Positions 37,367 through 46,813 of a DNA stretch of 64,000 bases are shown here, piece by piece. The translations under genes were made by a program, and so were the position numbers. Within the stretch, counting starts at the first letter, position 1. Every line of letters starts with the position of its first letter. The notes beneath the pieces are model-generated. The model worked only from the letters and a program-made list of their open reading frames with translations. It did no database searches and was not told the origin of the DNA. The stretch lies in NCBI GenBank assembly GCA_900540395.1, contig UQFQ01000004.1:46409-110408 (forward strand), given 5' to 3'. Source of the stretch: an uncultured Mollicutes bacterium (GTDB lineage: Bacteria > Bacillota_I > Bacilli_A > RFN20 > CAG-826).

Positions 37367-38647
37367 ATGTTAGACGTTAATTATATTATTGAAAATAAAG
37401 AACATGTTAAAGAACTTTTAAAAAGAAAGTTATATGAAGCTGATATCGATGGTCTTGTTAAAAATGTAGAAGAAAAAAGAAGACTACAAAAAGCAACAGA
37501 AGACAATAAAGCTGAACAAAACAAATTATCAAAATCAGTTCCACAAGTTAAAAAAGAAGGCGGCGATGTAAATGCTATTTTTGCTAAAGTTAAAGCATTA
37601 GCTGCCGAAAACAAAGAAAATGAAGAAAAGCTGAAGGTTTTAGAAAGTAAAATTAATGAAGTTTTATATGCTCTTCCTAATTTACCTGATGAAGATTTGC
37701 TAGAGGGTGGAAAAGAAAATAACAAACCAATTTATTACTATAAGGATAAACCAGAATTTAACTTTAAAATTAAAAATCATGTCGAACTTGCCGAATCTTT
37801 AGGTTTAATTGATTACGATAGAGCCGCAAAAGTCAGCGGGCACGGAACATGGTTTTATACAAATTTAGGTGCTAGATTAGAATGGGCTTTATTAAATTTC
37901 TTTATTAATGAGCACATTAATGATGGCTTCGAATTTATGCTCCCACCTCATATTTTAAATTACGAGAGTGGATTTACTGCTGGACAATTCCCAAAATTTG
38001 AAGGTGATGTTTTTGAACTTAAAGGAATGGACCCTGCAAAATTCTTACTTCCAACCGCTGAAACAGCTTTAGTTAACTATTATCGTAATGAAATTTTAGA
38101 TGGGAAAGAACTTCCAAAGAAATTCTTTGCTTACTCACCTTGCTATAGAAAAGAAGCTGGATCTTATCGTACTGAAGAAAGAGGTATGATTAGAGGATAT
38201 CAATTTAACAAAGTTGAAATGTTTGAATACACTAAAGAAGATGAAAGTGATGCAGCTTTTGAAGAGTTACTTAAGAAAGCAAAATCTTTAGTAGAAAAAC
38301 TCGGTTTGCATTATAGAGTTTCAAAATTAGCTGCCGCGGATTGCTCCCATTCAATGGCAAGAACATACGATATTGAAGTCTTTTTACCATCAATTGGTAT
38401 TTATAAAGAAGTATCTTCTGTATCAAACGCTAGAAGTTATCAAGCAAGGAGAGGAATGATGAGATATAGAGGAGAAGATGGAAAACTTCACTATATGCAC
38501 ACATTAAACGGAAGTGGTCTTGCAACTTCTCGTGTATTCCCTGCAATTCTTGAACAATATCAACAAGAAGATGGTTCAGTTATTATTCCAGAGGTTCTTA
38601 GATCATATATGGGTGGAATTTCTGTAATTAAACCTATCAAAAAATAA
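37367..38647 (+). CDS. serS: Seryl-tRNA synthetase
   Basis: Class II synthetase for tRNA-Ser (and Sec). The N-terminal coiled-coil tRNA-binding arm (about 28-105) is followed by the core with TAETALVNYY, motif 2 FAYSPCYRKEAGSYRTEERGM and motif 3 NGSGLATSRVFPAILEQYQQ. The usual TGDMGF/CSN segments are replaced by CSHSMARTYDIEVFLP and VSNARSYQARR, a divergent version. The ATG at 37367 has GGAGAG upstream, so an in-frame GTG two codons earlier is not used. 426 aa. Position upstream of the SRP RNA and tadA matches Bacilli. Confidence 0.95.
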   Translation: MLDVNYIIENKEHVKELLKRKLYEADIDGLVKNVEEKRRLQKATEDNKAEQNKLSKSVPQVKKEGGDVNAIFAKVKALAAENKENEEKLKVLESKINEVLYALPNLPDEDLLEGGKENNKPIYYYKDKPEFNFKIKNHVELAESLGLIDYDRAAKVSGHGTWFYTNLGARLEWALLNFFINEHINDGFEFMLPPHILNYESGFTAGQFPKFEGDVFELKGMDPAKFLLPTAETALVNYYRNEILDGKELPKKFFAYSPCYRKEAGSYRTEERGMIRGYQFNKVEMFEYTKEDESDAAFEELLKKAKSLVEKLGLHYRVSKLAAADCSHSMARTYDIEVFLPSIGIYKEVSSVSNARSYQARRGMMRYRGEDGKLHYMHTLNGSGLATSRVFPAILEQYQQEDGSVIIPEVLRSYMGGISVIKPIKK

Positions 38648-38657
38648 AAAATTCAAT

Positions 38658-38663
38658 TATAAT
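38658..38663 (+). promoter_or_regulatory. -10 box of the SRP RNA gene
   Basis: TATAAT, 6 nt before the 5' end of the predicted RNA (38670). No consensus -35. Confidence 0.5.
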
Positions 38664-38669
38664 TATTAA

Positions 38670-38752
38670 GCCGTTACGAGCAATCTTTTCGAACCAGGTC
38701 AGGATAGAAATATAGCAGCCTTAAGATTATGATTGTCTGTGTAACGGTTTTA
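38670..38752 (+). ncRNA. ffs: Signal recognition particle RNA (small bacterial type)
   Basis: An 83-nt hairpin RNA. Terminal stem GCCGTTAC pairs with GTAACGGT. The apical domain carries the conserved Ffh-binding internal loops in GAACCAGGTCAGGATAG and ATAGCAGCC. A T-rich run after the closing stem would act as terminator. Its place between serS and tadA is the Bacilli location of scr. A short 4.5S-type RNA, lacking the Alu domain of Bacillus scRNA. Confidence 0.95.
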
Positions 38753-38786
38753 TTTTGCTCAAAAATGCGATACTATTACTTTAATT

Positions 38787-39248
38787 ATGAAAACGTTTAG
38801 TGATGAGTATTATCTAGAAATAGCTTGCAAAGAAGCTTTAAAAGCTTATAAACATAATGAAATTCCTGTAGGAGCGGTTTTAGTGGATAATACCACTCAT
38901 AAAATAATAACTAAAAGTTATAACAAAAAAGAAAAAAATAACGATGTTACCAGCCATGCTGAAATTAACGTTATTAGGAAGGCTTCAAAGAAAATTAATA
39001 ATTGGCGATTAGAAGGACACACGCTTTATGTCACATTAGAACCTTGTTCTATGTGCATGAGTGCTATTTTGCAAGCTAGAATCTCTCGTGTTGTCTATAT
39101 ATTAAATGAAGACTTTATGGGCGCGTGTGGAAGCAAAATTGACTTAACAAAAATATACGATTCAAAAACAACAGTTTTTAAGAGTGACGATATTTTCACA
39201 TATAAAAAACTATTAGAAAAATTCTTTTTAACTAAGAGAGAAAAGTAG
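38787..39248 (+). CDS. tadA: tRNA(Arg) adenosine-34 deaminase TadA
   Basis: Zinc deaminase that makes inosine at the wobble base of tRNA-Arg(ACG). Catalytic HAEINVI (His/Glu about residues 56-57) and zinc Cys pair PCSMCMSA. 153 aa, normal. No ribosome binding site; a TACTAT/GATACT -10-like element 10-12 nt upstream suggests a very short leader. Confidence 0.93.
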   Translation: MKTFSDEYYLEIACKEALKAYKHNEIPVGAVLVDNTTHKIITKSYNKKEKNNDVTSHAEINVIRKASKKINNWRLEGHTLYVTLEPCSMCMSAILQARISRVVYILNEDFMGACGSKIDLTKIYDSKTTVFKSDDIFTYKKLLEKFFLTKREK

Positions 39249-39612
39249 AAGCAGATTTCTTGACGTGTTACGCGAGAGCAGCGCATTGAAAATATACGAT
39301 ATTTATCAAAAAAACTGCAAAAACCTATTTAAATTTTTAAATTAAAATAAATAAACCTGAATGAAAATAAATCAGTTCTCTCTCTTTTTTTATCAAACAA
39401 AATTTTAAGAAAAACAGTATTAATTTACGTAGGGGCAAACTTAAGTATTGTTTCTTTACTTTTCATAGATAGTGGAGGATCCTTGGGAAGTAGGTCTATA
39501 TTTATTTTATTGCTAAATTTTCCTACTTATTGTCGTTTTTACAATGTTAAAAAATCTTTAAAATTGTAATGTATTATAATAAAATTTTGTTGTTAATTAT
39601 GGGGATTGGTTG
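39249..39612. other. Intergenic region before the ABC/P-type ATPase operon
   Basis: No ORF or RNA family recognised. It holds a TATAAT at 39575-39580, about 33 nt before the ABC ATG, and an inverted repeat AAGTAGG (39488-39494) / CCTACTT (39532-39538) with a 37-nt loop. The segment 39430-39500 is more G-rich than its surroundings and may be regulatory. Confidence 0.4.
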
Positions 39613-42420
39613 ATGCTCGAATTAAAAGATATTATTAAAGATTATTATGTGGATAAGGAACCTTTCAGAGCACTGAAGGGCATCAATTTATACTTCCCAA
39701 AACAGCAATTCTGTTCTATTTTAGGTCCATCTGGCTGCGGTAAAACTACAACTTTAAATATAATTGGTGGGCTTGACCATTATACTAGCGGCGACCTTGT
39801 TATTGAGGGTCAATCAACAAAAGAATATGGCGATAAAGAATGGGATAACTATCGTAACAAGCGAATAGGGTTTGTTTTCCAATCTTATAATTTAATTCCA
39901 CAACTTACTATAGTTGAAAACGTCGCGATGTCTTTAACGCTTAATGGAGTTTCAAAAAAAGAAAAGATAGAGAAAGCTAAAAAAGCATTAACTATTGTTG
40001 GATTAAACAAAGCTTTTAATAAAAAACCAAACCAATTAAGTGGCGGACAAATGCAAAGAGTTGCAATTGCTCGTGCTATCATTAATGATCCTGAAATAAT
40101 TTTAGCGGATGAACCAACAGGCGCTCTTGATTCGACAACATCGGTTCAGGTTATGGATATTTTAAAAGAGATATCTAAAGATAGACTTGTCATCATGGTT
40201 ACCCACAACCAAGAGCTAGCGTATAAATATTCAGATAGAATCATTAGATTCAAAGATGGCGAAGTAGAATCAGATACGTGGAGTACTGAAAAAATTAAAG
40301 CTAATAAAGAATCTGAAGATAAGATTTTTCAAGCAAAAAGAGAAGAAGAAGTCAAAAAGCTTGAAATAATAGATGAAACTAAAAAAGAGAAAAAAGCGAA
40401 AAAACGCAAAGAAAAGCTTAGTTCTATGAGCTTTTTTACCGCATTAAACCTTTCTTTTAAAAATCTTTTAACCAAAAAAGGAAGAACTATTATGACAAGT
40501 ATTGCTGGCTCATTTGGCATAATTGGTGTAGCACTTGTCCTTGCAGTTAATAACGGTTTTTCTTTATGGATTGATAATATGGAAGAAGAAACCGCTTCTC
40601 AAATGCCTCTTACTGTTTCTTCTTATAGTGTTTCTTATGAAGCAAATGAGGACTATGATAAAAATCCTGAGTACTCTGACGAAGAACTTGTTTATCCTTA
40701 TATAAGTAATATTGGTAAACAAACGATTTCTTATAACAACATAACTCAAAAATATATTAATTATATTGACTACCTTAAAGAAACGACTGACCTTATTAAT
40801 GATTATGTTGTTAATTATGGTGAACAATATGCTTTTAATTTAACAACAACCGATCCAGTAACTGATGAAGCGTATCTTGTTCAAAACGGAACATTTACTT
40901 CTGTATCAAATGTTCTTTATTCGATTACCGGTTTACCAACAAACTATTTTCATGTGTTATTTGGTCAAGAAGAATATATAACTGAATCTTATGATGTAAT
41001 CGCAGGGGATTATCCTGACGAAAACGATATGACGCAAATGGCATTAATTGTTGATTCAAGAAACCAAATTCCATTAGAAGCTTTAAAAGAACTTGGTTTT
41101 TATCAAAACATAGACGATGTTGATGATAAATATGCTGAAGAAAACCCGATAACTTTTGATGAAATACTTAATAAAAAGTATAAGGTTTTTACTAATTCTG
41201 ATTTTTATAATGAAAATTCGACCACAAACAATAATGGCGATACGATTTATTATTATACAAACGATGATTTACAAAGCACATATGAAGACTCTTCTAAAGG
41301 AATAGAAGTAACAATTTCAGGAATTTTACGTCCAAAAAAAGAAAGCACTATGACCTCTATGGCAGCAGGATTAGCTTATCAAAATTCTTTACAAGAGTAT
41401 CTAGTAAGTGAAAATAAAAAATCGAATATTTATTCAAATATTTTGAATAACGTTTCTTGGAAGGAAGGAGCAAATGTTTTAGATTTTGTGAAAGACCTTA
41501 CTTCCTTAACTAATAGTGAAAGTAATTCAAGCATGAGCGCAGCTACTATTAATAATTTGTTTAGTAAATATTTTGATTTTTATTCGGTTTTTACGGGTTT
41601 ATCAACTAATTCGGCAGGAGAATCGTATACAATAGACGATTATCTTGAATGGTCAAATACTATTGGGGCGGACCTTGTTACAGCTGAAATGAAAGCTAAT
41701 GGAATGGATATGATTTTAAGTGTGATAGAGGACATTATTTCTTATCTCATGGTTCAAAATTATGAGGCAGCTTATCCGTTAGTCATATCTTTATTAGCCT
41801 ATATTAATTCTTATTCTAATATTCAAAGTTTAATTATTTTTCCTACAAGCTTAACAAACAAAACTTTGCTGATGAAACGCTTAGATGAATTTAATGTAAT
41901 CGATGCAACCGGCGAAGACCCATATCATGCTGCAAACGTTGGAGAACAAGTTCATTACACTGATATGGTTGGTACCTTAACTGGATCATTAAATCAATTA
42001 ATTGATATTTTGTCTGTAGTATTGATTGTTTTTGCATCAATTTCACTTGTTGTTAGCTGTGTTATGACCGGAATTATAACCTATGTAAGCGTTATTGAAA
42101 GAACAAAGGAAATTGGTATTTTAAGAGCACTTGGCGCTAGAAAAAAAGATGTTGGAAGACTTTTTGAAGCAGAGTGTGTTGTTATTGGTTTTATAAGTGG
42201 AGGATTTGGATGTCTTATAGCCTACCTTATATGCTTCCCTATCAATGCTATTTTAAATGCAATATACCCTGATTATGGTATTGGAAATATTGCTGCTTTA
42301 TCTTGGAGTTCAGTTATTATTTTAATTGCGATATCAATTTTGTTAACATTTATAAGTAGTCTTTTACCAGCAAGAGCTGCTGCAAAGAAGGATCCAGTTA
42401 CAGCGTTAAGGAGTGAATAG
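39613..42420 (+). CDS. MacB-like ABC transporter, ATPase fused to FtsX-type permease
   Basis: 935 aa. ATPase domain about 1-225: Walker A GPSGCGKTT, Q-loop FVFQSYNL, signature LSGGQMQRVAIARA, Walker B IILADEPTGALDS, switch His VTHNQEL. A highly charged linker (about 235-275) leads to TM1 (about 290-315), a long extracytoplasmic domain (about 320-785), and three C-terminal TM helices with the FtsX motif TKEIGILRALGARKKDV. The GGGGA site favours ATG 39613 over the TTG one codon earlier. Such transporters export peptides/lipoproteins or act as mechanotransmitters for antimicrobial peptide resistance. First gene of an operon with the ATPase and a TetR protein. Confidence 0.9.
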   Translation: MLELKDIIKDYYVDKEPFRALKGINLYFPKQQFCSILGPSGCGKTTTLNIIGGLDHYTSGDLVIEGQSTKEYGDKEWDNYRNKRIGFVFQSYNLIPQLTIVENVAMSLTLNGVSKKEKIEKAKKALTIVGLNKAFNKKPNQLSGGQMQRVAIARAIINDPEIILADEPTGALDSTTSVQVMDILKEISKDRLVIMVTHNQELAYKYSDRIIRFKDGEVESDTWSTEKIKANKESEDKIFQAKREEEVKKLEIIDETKKEKKAKKRKEKLSSMSFFTALNLSFKNLLTKKGRTIMTSIAGSFGIIGVALVLAVNNGFSLWIDNMEEETASQMPLTVSSYSVSYEANEDYDKNPEYSDEELVYPYISNIGKQTISYNNITQKYINYIDYLKETTDLINDYVVNYGEQYAFNLTTTDPVTDEAYLVQNGTFTSVSNVLYSITGLPTNYFHVLFGQEEYITESYDVIAGDYPDENDMTQMALIVDSRNQIPLEALKELGFYQNIDDVDDKYAEENPITFDEILNKKYKVFTNSDFYNENSTTNNNGDTIYYYTNDDLQSTYEDSSKGIEVTISGILRPKKESTMTSMAAGLAYQNSLQEYLVSENKKSNIYSNILNNVSWKEGANVLDFVKDLTSLTNSESNSSMSAATINNLFSKYFDFYSVFTGLSTNSAGESYTIDDYLEWSNTIGADLVTAEMKANGMDMILSVIEDIISYLMVQNYEAAYPLVISLLAYINSYSNIQSLIIFPTSLTNKTLLMKRLDEFNVIDATGEDPYHAANVGEQVHYTDMVGTLTGSLNQLIDILSVVLIVFASISLVVSCVMTGIITYVSVIERTKEIGILRALGARKKDVGRLFEAECVVIGFISGGFGCLIAYLICFPINAILNAIYPDYGIGNIAALSWSSVIILIAISILLTFISSLLPARAAAKKDPVTALRSE

Positions 42421-44889
42421 ATGGAGAATAGAGGGGAGTTCAATCTTTTACCAAGTTACTTTAAGACGGGATTAAGTAATGAAGAAGTAACAAAATTAAC
42501 TCTTGAAGGGAGAGCCAATAAATTAAAAAGCACAAAAGGAAGCAGCGTTTTAAAAATAATCGCAAAAAATCTTTTTACATTTTTTAATTTCTTATTATTT
42601 GGAATAGCGATAATTTTAGCCATATTTAATCAATGGTCAAATATGGTTTTTATGGTTGTTGTATTATCTAATTTAATTTTAGGATTGATACAAGATTTTA
42701 GAGCCAAAAGAATTGTTGATAAATTATCTTTTATAAATAAAGCAAAGTATTCAGTAATTCGAGAAGGTAAGGAAGTACTCTTATATGATGATGAGCTTGT
42801 ATTAGGCGACATAGTAATTTTAAGAGGAAGTGATGTTGTACCATGTGATGCGAAAGTGCTCACTGGGAGTTGCTATGTTAATGAATCTATTTTAACTGGA
42901 GAAAGTGATAAGTGTAAAAAAGTATCCGGCGACAATTTATTAAGTGGAACATATTTAACTAGTGGCGAGGTATATATACTTGTTGAAAAAGTTGGCGAAG
43001 ACAATTACATCAATACTTTAAGCAAAAAAAGTAAGGAATTTAAGCGTCCAAAATCAAAATTATTTACACAAATTAACAACATTTTTAAAATTTTGACAAT
43101 AATTGTAGCAGTATTAGGAATCTTACAAATTTTTGTTATATGTTTTACTAATAGCAAAATAGCAGGAGGTTTAGATGTTACCTATAGCATAATTGGAGTT
43201 GAAATTATTGCGCCAATTTGTGGAGCGTTAATTTCAATGATTCCTTCTGGAATGTATCTTTTATTCTCAACTGCATTAGTTGCAGGCGTACTTGTTTTAT
43301 CAAGAAAGAATGTATTAGTACATGATATGTACTCTTTAGATATGCTTGCTAGAGCAGATGTGCTATGTATTGACAAAACTGGAACAATCACTACCGGCAA
43401 CATGAACGTAAAAAATTTAATTAAATTCCCAAATTCACCTTTTAACGAAAACGAATTGCATTTAATTTTGAGTAATATAAACAAGGCTGTTAATGATTTT
43501 AATACAACAGCCATAGCTCTTAAAAATCATTTTGGGACAAACGATACTTTCAAAGTTAAGGGAATTATTCATTTTGATTCTTCTTATAAATATAGCGGAG
43601 CCACTTTTGAAGAAGTAGGCACTATTATTATTGGAGCATACGGCTTTTTTAAATGTGAAAACGATAATCTAGAATTCAAAAGCAAAATAGAAGAAGCTTC
43701 CAATAAAGGCGAAAGAATTTTGATGATAGCTCATTCTAAGCAAGACATTAAAGACGAGAAATTACCTGAAGATTTGAATTTTATTGGTGTAATCACTATA
43801 GAAGATGAAATAAAGAAAGATGCTCAAGAAGTTTTAAATTGGTTCAAAAGAAATGATGTTAAAATAAAAATTTTAAGTGGCGATAACGAACTAACAGTTA
43901 AAAATATTGCTCTTAAAGTAAATCTTGAAGGGGCAGATAAAAGTATTTCGTTGAACGGGAAAGAAGATGCTTTCATTGAAGAAAATGTCGAAAATTATGA
44001 TGTTTACGGGAGGGTTTCGCCTGAACAAAAACGAGTGATTGTTGAAGCTTTAAGGAAAAACGGTCATACAGTTGCAATGTTTGGAGATGGCGTAAATGAT
44101 ATTTTAGCTTTTAAATCAGCCGATGTTTCTATTTCTGTTGCTAATGGAGCTAACGCCGCAAAAGATTTAGCGAGCCTAATTTTAACAGATAACAATTTTA
44201 GTGGTCTTCCAAATATAGTTAGTCAAGGAAGAAGAGTCATTAACAACCTTCAAAGAACATGTTCTTTATTTTTGGTAAAAACAGCATTTTCCATGCTTTT
44301 AAATACTTTCTTCTTAATTTTCGGACTGAGTACTGGTATTACTTGGCCATTTTCGCCTGGATCTTTCTATGCTTGGGAATTGTGTTCTATAGGAACTGCA
44401 AGCTTCCTATTAGCGCTTGAACCTAATAGCGAAAGAATTAAAGGCAACTTTATAAAAAATATATTGGTTAACAGTTTGCCACCAGGAATCTTAATGTCAA
44501 TTACCATTGCGGCCTTTTATTTAATTGCTTATTTTACAAACATGAATGATTTGTACGGCTTTACTAATGATTCTTTGAGAACAATTGCGACTTGGTATAT
44601 CTCAATAACGGCTTTATTTGTCCTTATTGAAGTTTGTTTACCAGTAAATAAATATAGACTATTTGTTTTATTAATTACTTCTGTTTTAATTTTTGTAATC
44701 TTTATCTGGTCAATATATGGAGTTAACTGGCTTGTTTTAGAAGGAGAAGCACCAAGAGTGTTAAGCTTAAATGAATTAAGCGTTTTCTTAGTAATGAGTT
44801 CAACTAGTCTATCAGTATTAATTATTGTCTGGGTAATAAAGCATTTTATTAAAGTGAGACGTATAAATAAAGAGATGGGAAAAATATGA
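42421..44889 (+). CDS. CtpE-like cation-transporting P-type ATPase
   Basis: 822-aa ion pump. Actuator domain with LTGESDK (about 160), TM4 carrying SMIPSGMYLLFSTAL in place of PEGL/CPC, phosphorylation site CIDKTGTITTG (Asp about 318), nucleotide-binding domain, hinge MFGDGVNDILAFKSADVSIS, then six C-terminal TM helices. The IPSGM form of TM4 places it with CtpE-type pumps, linked to Ca2+ uptake in mycobacteria; ion specificity here is inferred. The ATG immediately follows the ABC stop, and its own stop overlaps the TetR ATG (ATGA), so the three genes are translationally coupled. Confidence 0.88.
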   Translation: MENRGEFNLLPSYFKTGLSNEEVTKLTLEGRANKLKSTKGSSVLKIIAKNLFTFFNFLLFGIAIILAIFNQWSNMVFMVVVLSNLILGLIQDFRAKRIVDKLSFINKAKYSVIREGKEVLLYDDELVLGDIVILRGSDVVPCDAKVLTGSCYVNESILTGESDKCKKVSGDNLLSGTYLTSGEVYILVEKVGEDNYINTLSKKSKEFKRPKSKLFTQINNIFKILTIIVAVLGILQIFVICFTNSKIAGGLDVTYSIIGVEIIAPICGALISMIPSGMYLLFSTALVAGVLVLSRKNVLVHDMYSLDMLARADVLCIDKTGTITTGNMNVKNLIKFPNSPFNENELHLILSNINKAVNDFNTTAIALKNHFGTNDTFKVKGIIHFDSSYKYSGATFEEVGTIIIGAYGFFKCENDNLEFKSKIEEASNKGERILMIAHSKQDIKDEKLPEDLNFIGVITIEDEIKKDAQEVLNWFKRNDVKIKILSGDNELTVKNIALKVNLEGADKSISLNGKEDAFIEENVENYDVYGRVSPEQKRVIVEALRKNGHTVAMFGDGVNDILAFKSADVSISVANGANAAKDLASLILTDNNFSGLPNIVSQGRRVINNLQRTCSLFLVKTAFSMLLNTFFLIFGLSTGITWPFSPGSFYAWELCSIGTASFLLALEPNSERIKGNFIKNILVNSLPPGILMSITIAAFYLIAYFTNMNDLYGFTNDSLRTIATWYISITALFVLIEVCLPVNKYRLFVLLITSVLIFVIFIWSIYGVNWLVLEGEAPRVLSLNELSVFLVMSSTSLSVLIIVWVIKHFIKVRRINKEMGKI

Positions 44890-45422
44890 AAAATATCGAA
44901 GAAGAAATTAAAAGCAAATTCATTAATTTATTGAAAATAAGACGCATCGATGAGATTGATGTACGCCTTCTTTCTGATGAACTTAAAATTACTCGCCAAA
45001 CTTTTTATTACCACTATAAAAATATTTATGACCTAATTTACTCTATTATTTTAGATGAACAGATCGAACCAAAAGAAAACGAAACATTAGAAGAGATTTC
45101 AAATAATATTTTAGATGTATTCTTCAAAAAAGAAGAACTATTTAAAGAAATACTTGATTCATCAGCTAAAGATATTTTAGAAGAAATGACTTACTCTTAT
45201 TTTTATAGATCTTTCAATCTTTATTTAAAATGTGATACAAGGTTGAATCTTGATTCTCGTAAAGATGTTTCATCTTTTATTAGTTATGGTATAAGTAATT
45301 ATTTACTAACTTATTTTAAGTACGATAATTATATGAAAGAAGACATTAAAGAGAAGATTAAATGTTTTTTAAATGAAAGAAGTATTAAATCAATAGTTGA
45401 AGGTTACTTAAATAACATTTAA
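44886..45422 (+). CDS. TetR-family transcriptional regulator
   Basis: 178 aa with an N-terminal TetR HTH: RRIDEIDVRLLSDELKITRQTFYYHYKNIYDL (positions about 20-50). Overlaps the P-type ATPase gene by 4 nt and is the last gene of that operon. It probably autoregulates the ABC/ATPase operon in response to membrane stress or an ion; this is inferred from position. The C-terminal domain resembles the TetR_C_7-like group in length only. Confidence 0.85.
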   Translation: MKNIEEEIKSKFINLLKIRRIDEIDVRLLSDELKITRQTFYYHYKNIYDLIYSIILDEQIEPKENETLEEISNNILDVFFKKEELFKEILDSSAKDILEEMTYSYFYRSFNLYLKCDTRLNLDSRKDVSSFISYGISNYLLTYFKYDNYMKEDIKEKIKCFLNERSIKSIVEGYLNNI

Positions 45423-45509
45423 AATTTAAAAGTATATTTTAATGATTATTAAGTTTTCTGCTTTACCTTCAATTATCACACGTTAGCTGGGTAAGCTAGG
45501 AGGATACAA

Positions 45510-46775
45510 ATGAGAAAAGAAGACTTAATTAGCGATATTATATATTTGCTGATGGCAGGCATCGTATTGCTTGTTGGATTTTTAGTAATCCAACCTGCTA
45601 TTAACGATGGGTTACTTGGAAGTAATACTGGAGAGAATATTCTCTTTATTTTAGTTGCGTTAGTTATTGGAATTATAATTAATGTTGTATTGATGGAACT
45701 TGGCCATTTAATTGGTGCATTAATCGGTGGCTATAAAGTTCTTTCGTTTAATATTCTAGGGTTTAATTTTTACAAGGATTTTTCAGAAAACGCTGCAAAA
45801 CCTAAATTAAAATTTAGATTTAAGGGATTTAATGGATTAACAGGCGAAACAATAATTGAACCTAAGAAAGAAAAAGCAAATCCTATGTTTTATGTGTTTT
45901 TCCCTCTTATCCTTTTCTTGTTAGAGTTTGTTGTTATGTATTTTGCAGTGACTTTAATACCTGCAACTAGCGATTACCATTTTGAAGCAGTACAAATTCT
46001 TAAATATGGTTTAGTTGTTTCAACAACTATAGCTGGTTGTATCGTTTTATACGATTATTTTCCTGCTAAGCTTGATACTTTAAACGATGGATATCGTTTA
46101 ATCTCTTTAAAAAATAAAATTAATATTGAAGCTTATAATGAAAAATTAAAATTAGAGGCTAATGAATACAAAGGTATAAAAAATACTGAATTTAAAATTT
46201 TTGAAGAAATTACTGATTTTACAGCCCAAGTTAATCTTGAAACTGCTTTAAAGAAATTTAGCGATAAGGATTATGGTGAAGCGATAAGCATTATTGATTC
46301 TTGTCTTTCAAAGTCTCAAAAAATTTCACACAATACAAAAACCAACCTTTTATTAAATAAAATTTTTATTAGCTATATTTCAAAAGGAAGCGAAGAAGGA
46401 ACAAAACTTTATAAAGAGTTAGATGAAGAAACAAAAGAGATTGTTAAAAAGTGTAAAACTTTAGAGTCAATTCGAGTTTATTCACTCTATATTGCTTTTG
46501 AACAAAAAAGCAAAAGTGAAATTAAGTACGCTGTTAATAAAGCAAGAAAAATGTATGATCGCTTAACTGTTGGCGAAAGCGTTAAAGAAATAGCTCTCAT
46601 GGCTGAAACAATTAAGAAAATTATTGATTTTGATGATGAATTAGTTGATGAACAAGTATTGAAAGATGCATGCTATGGAAAAGCAGAATCTAATGTCTAT
46701 AAAGAGCTTGTTGATTATCAACTTAGTTTAAAGAAGACAATAAATAAAAAAGAAGAAACTGAAGAAGAAAACTAA
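45510..46775 (+). CDS. M50 (site-2 protease)-like membrane protein lacking the first zinc His
   Basis: 421 aa. TM segments at about 10-30, 45-70, 130-155 and 165-185. The second reads VVLMELGHLIGALIGGYKV, matching the M50 HExxH helix with Met in place of the first His. About 130 residues later DYFPAKLDTLNDGYRLI resembles the second S2P motif, whose Asp is the third metal ligand. The C-terminal half is soluble, helical and TPR-like (about 240-400). Good AGGAGG site. Possibly an inactive or altered intramembrane protease; the function is unknown. Stand-alone gene ended by the terminator at 46790. Confidence 0.7.
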   Translation: MRKEDLISDIIYLLMAGIVLLVGFLVIQPAINDGLLGSNTGENILFILVALVIGIIINVVLMELGHLIGALIGGYKVLSFNILGFNFYKDFSENAAKPKLKFRFKGFNGLTGETIIEPKKEKANPMFYVFFPLILFLLEFVVMYFAVTLIPATSDYHFEAVQILKYGLVVSTTIAGCIVLYDYFPAKLDTLNDGYRLISLKNKINIEAYNEKLKLEANEYKGIKNTEFKIFEEITDFTAQVNLETALKKFSDKDYGEAISIIDSCLSKSQKISHNTKTNLLLNKIFISYISKGSEEGTKLYKELDEETKEIVKKCKTLESIRVYSLYIAFEQKSKSEIKYAVNKARKMYDRLTVGESVKEIALMAETIKKIIDFDDELVDEQVLKDACYGKAESNVYKELVDYQLSLKKTINKKEETEEEN

Positions 46776-46789
46776 GAGATTAAAGATTA

Positions 46790-46813
46790 AAAAACCGGGA
46801 GTTCCCGGTTTTT
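46790..46813. terminator. Bidirectional terminator between M50-like gene and mscL
   Basis: AAAAACCGGGA and TCCCGGTTTTT form a GC-rich hairpin with A and T tracts on either side, serving two convergent genes; it overlaps the mscL stop codon by 2 bp. Confidence 0.9.

Noticed and set aside
45484..45505. TAGCT/AGCTA inverted repeat before the M50-like gene
   Set aside because: Only 5 bp per arm, too weak to call an operator or hairpin.
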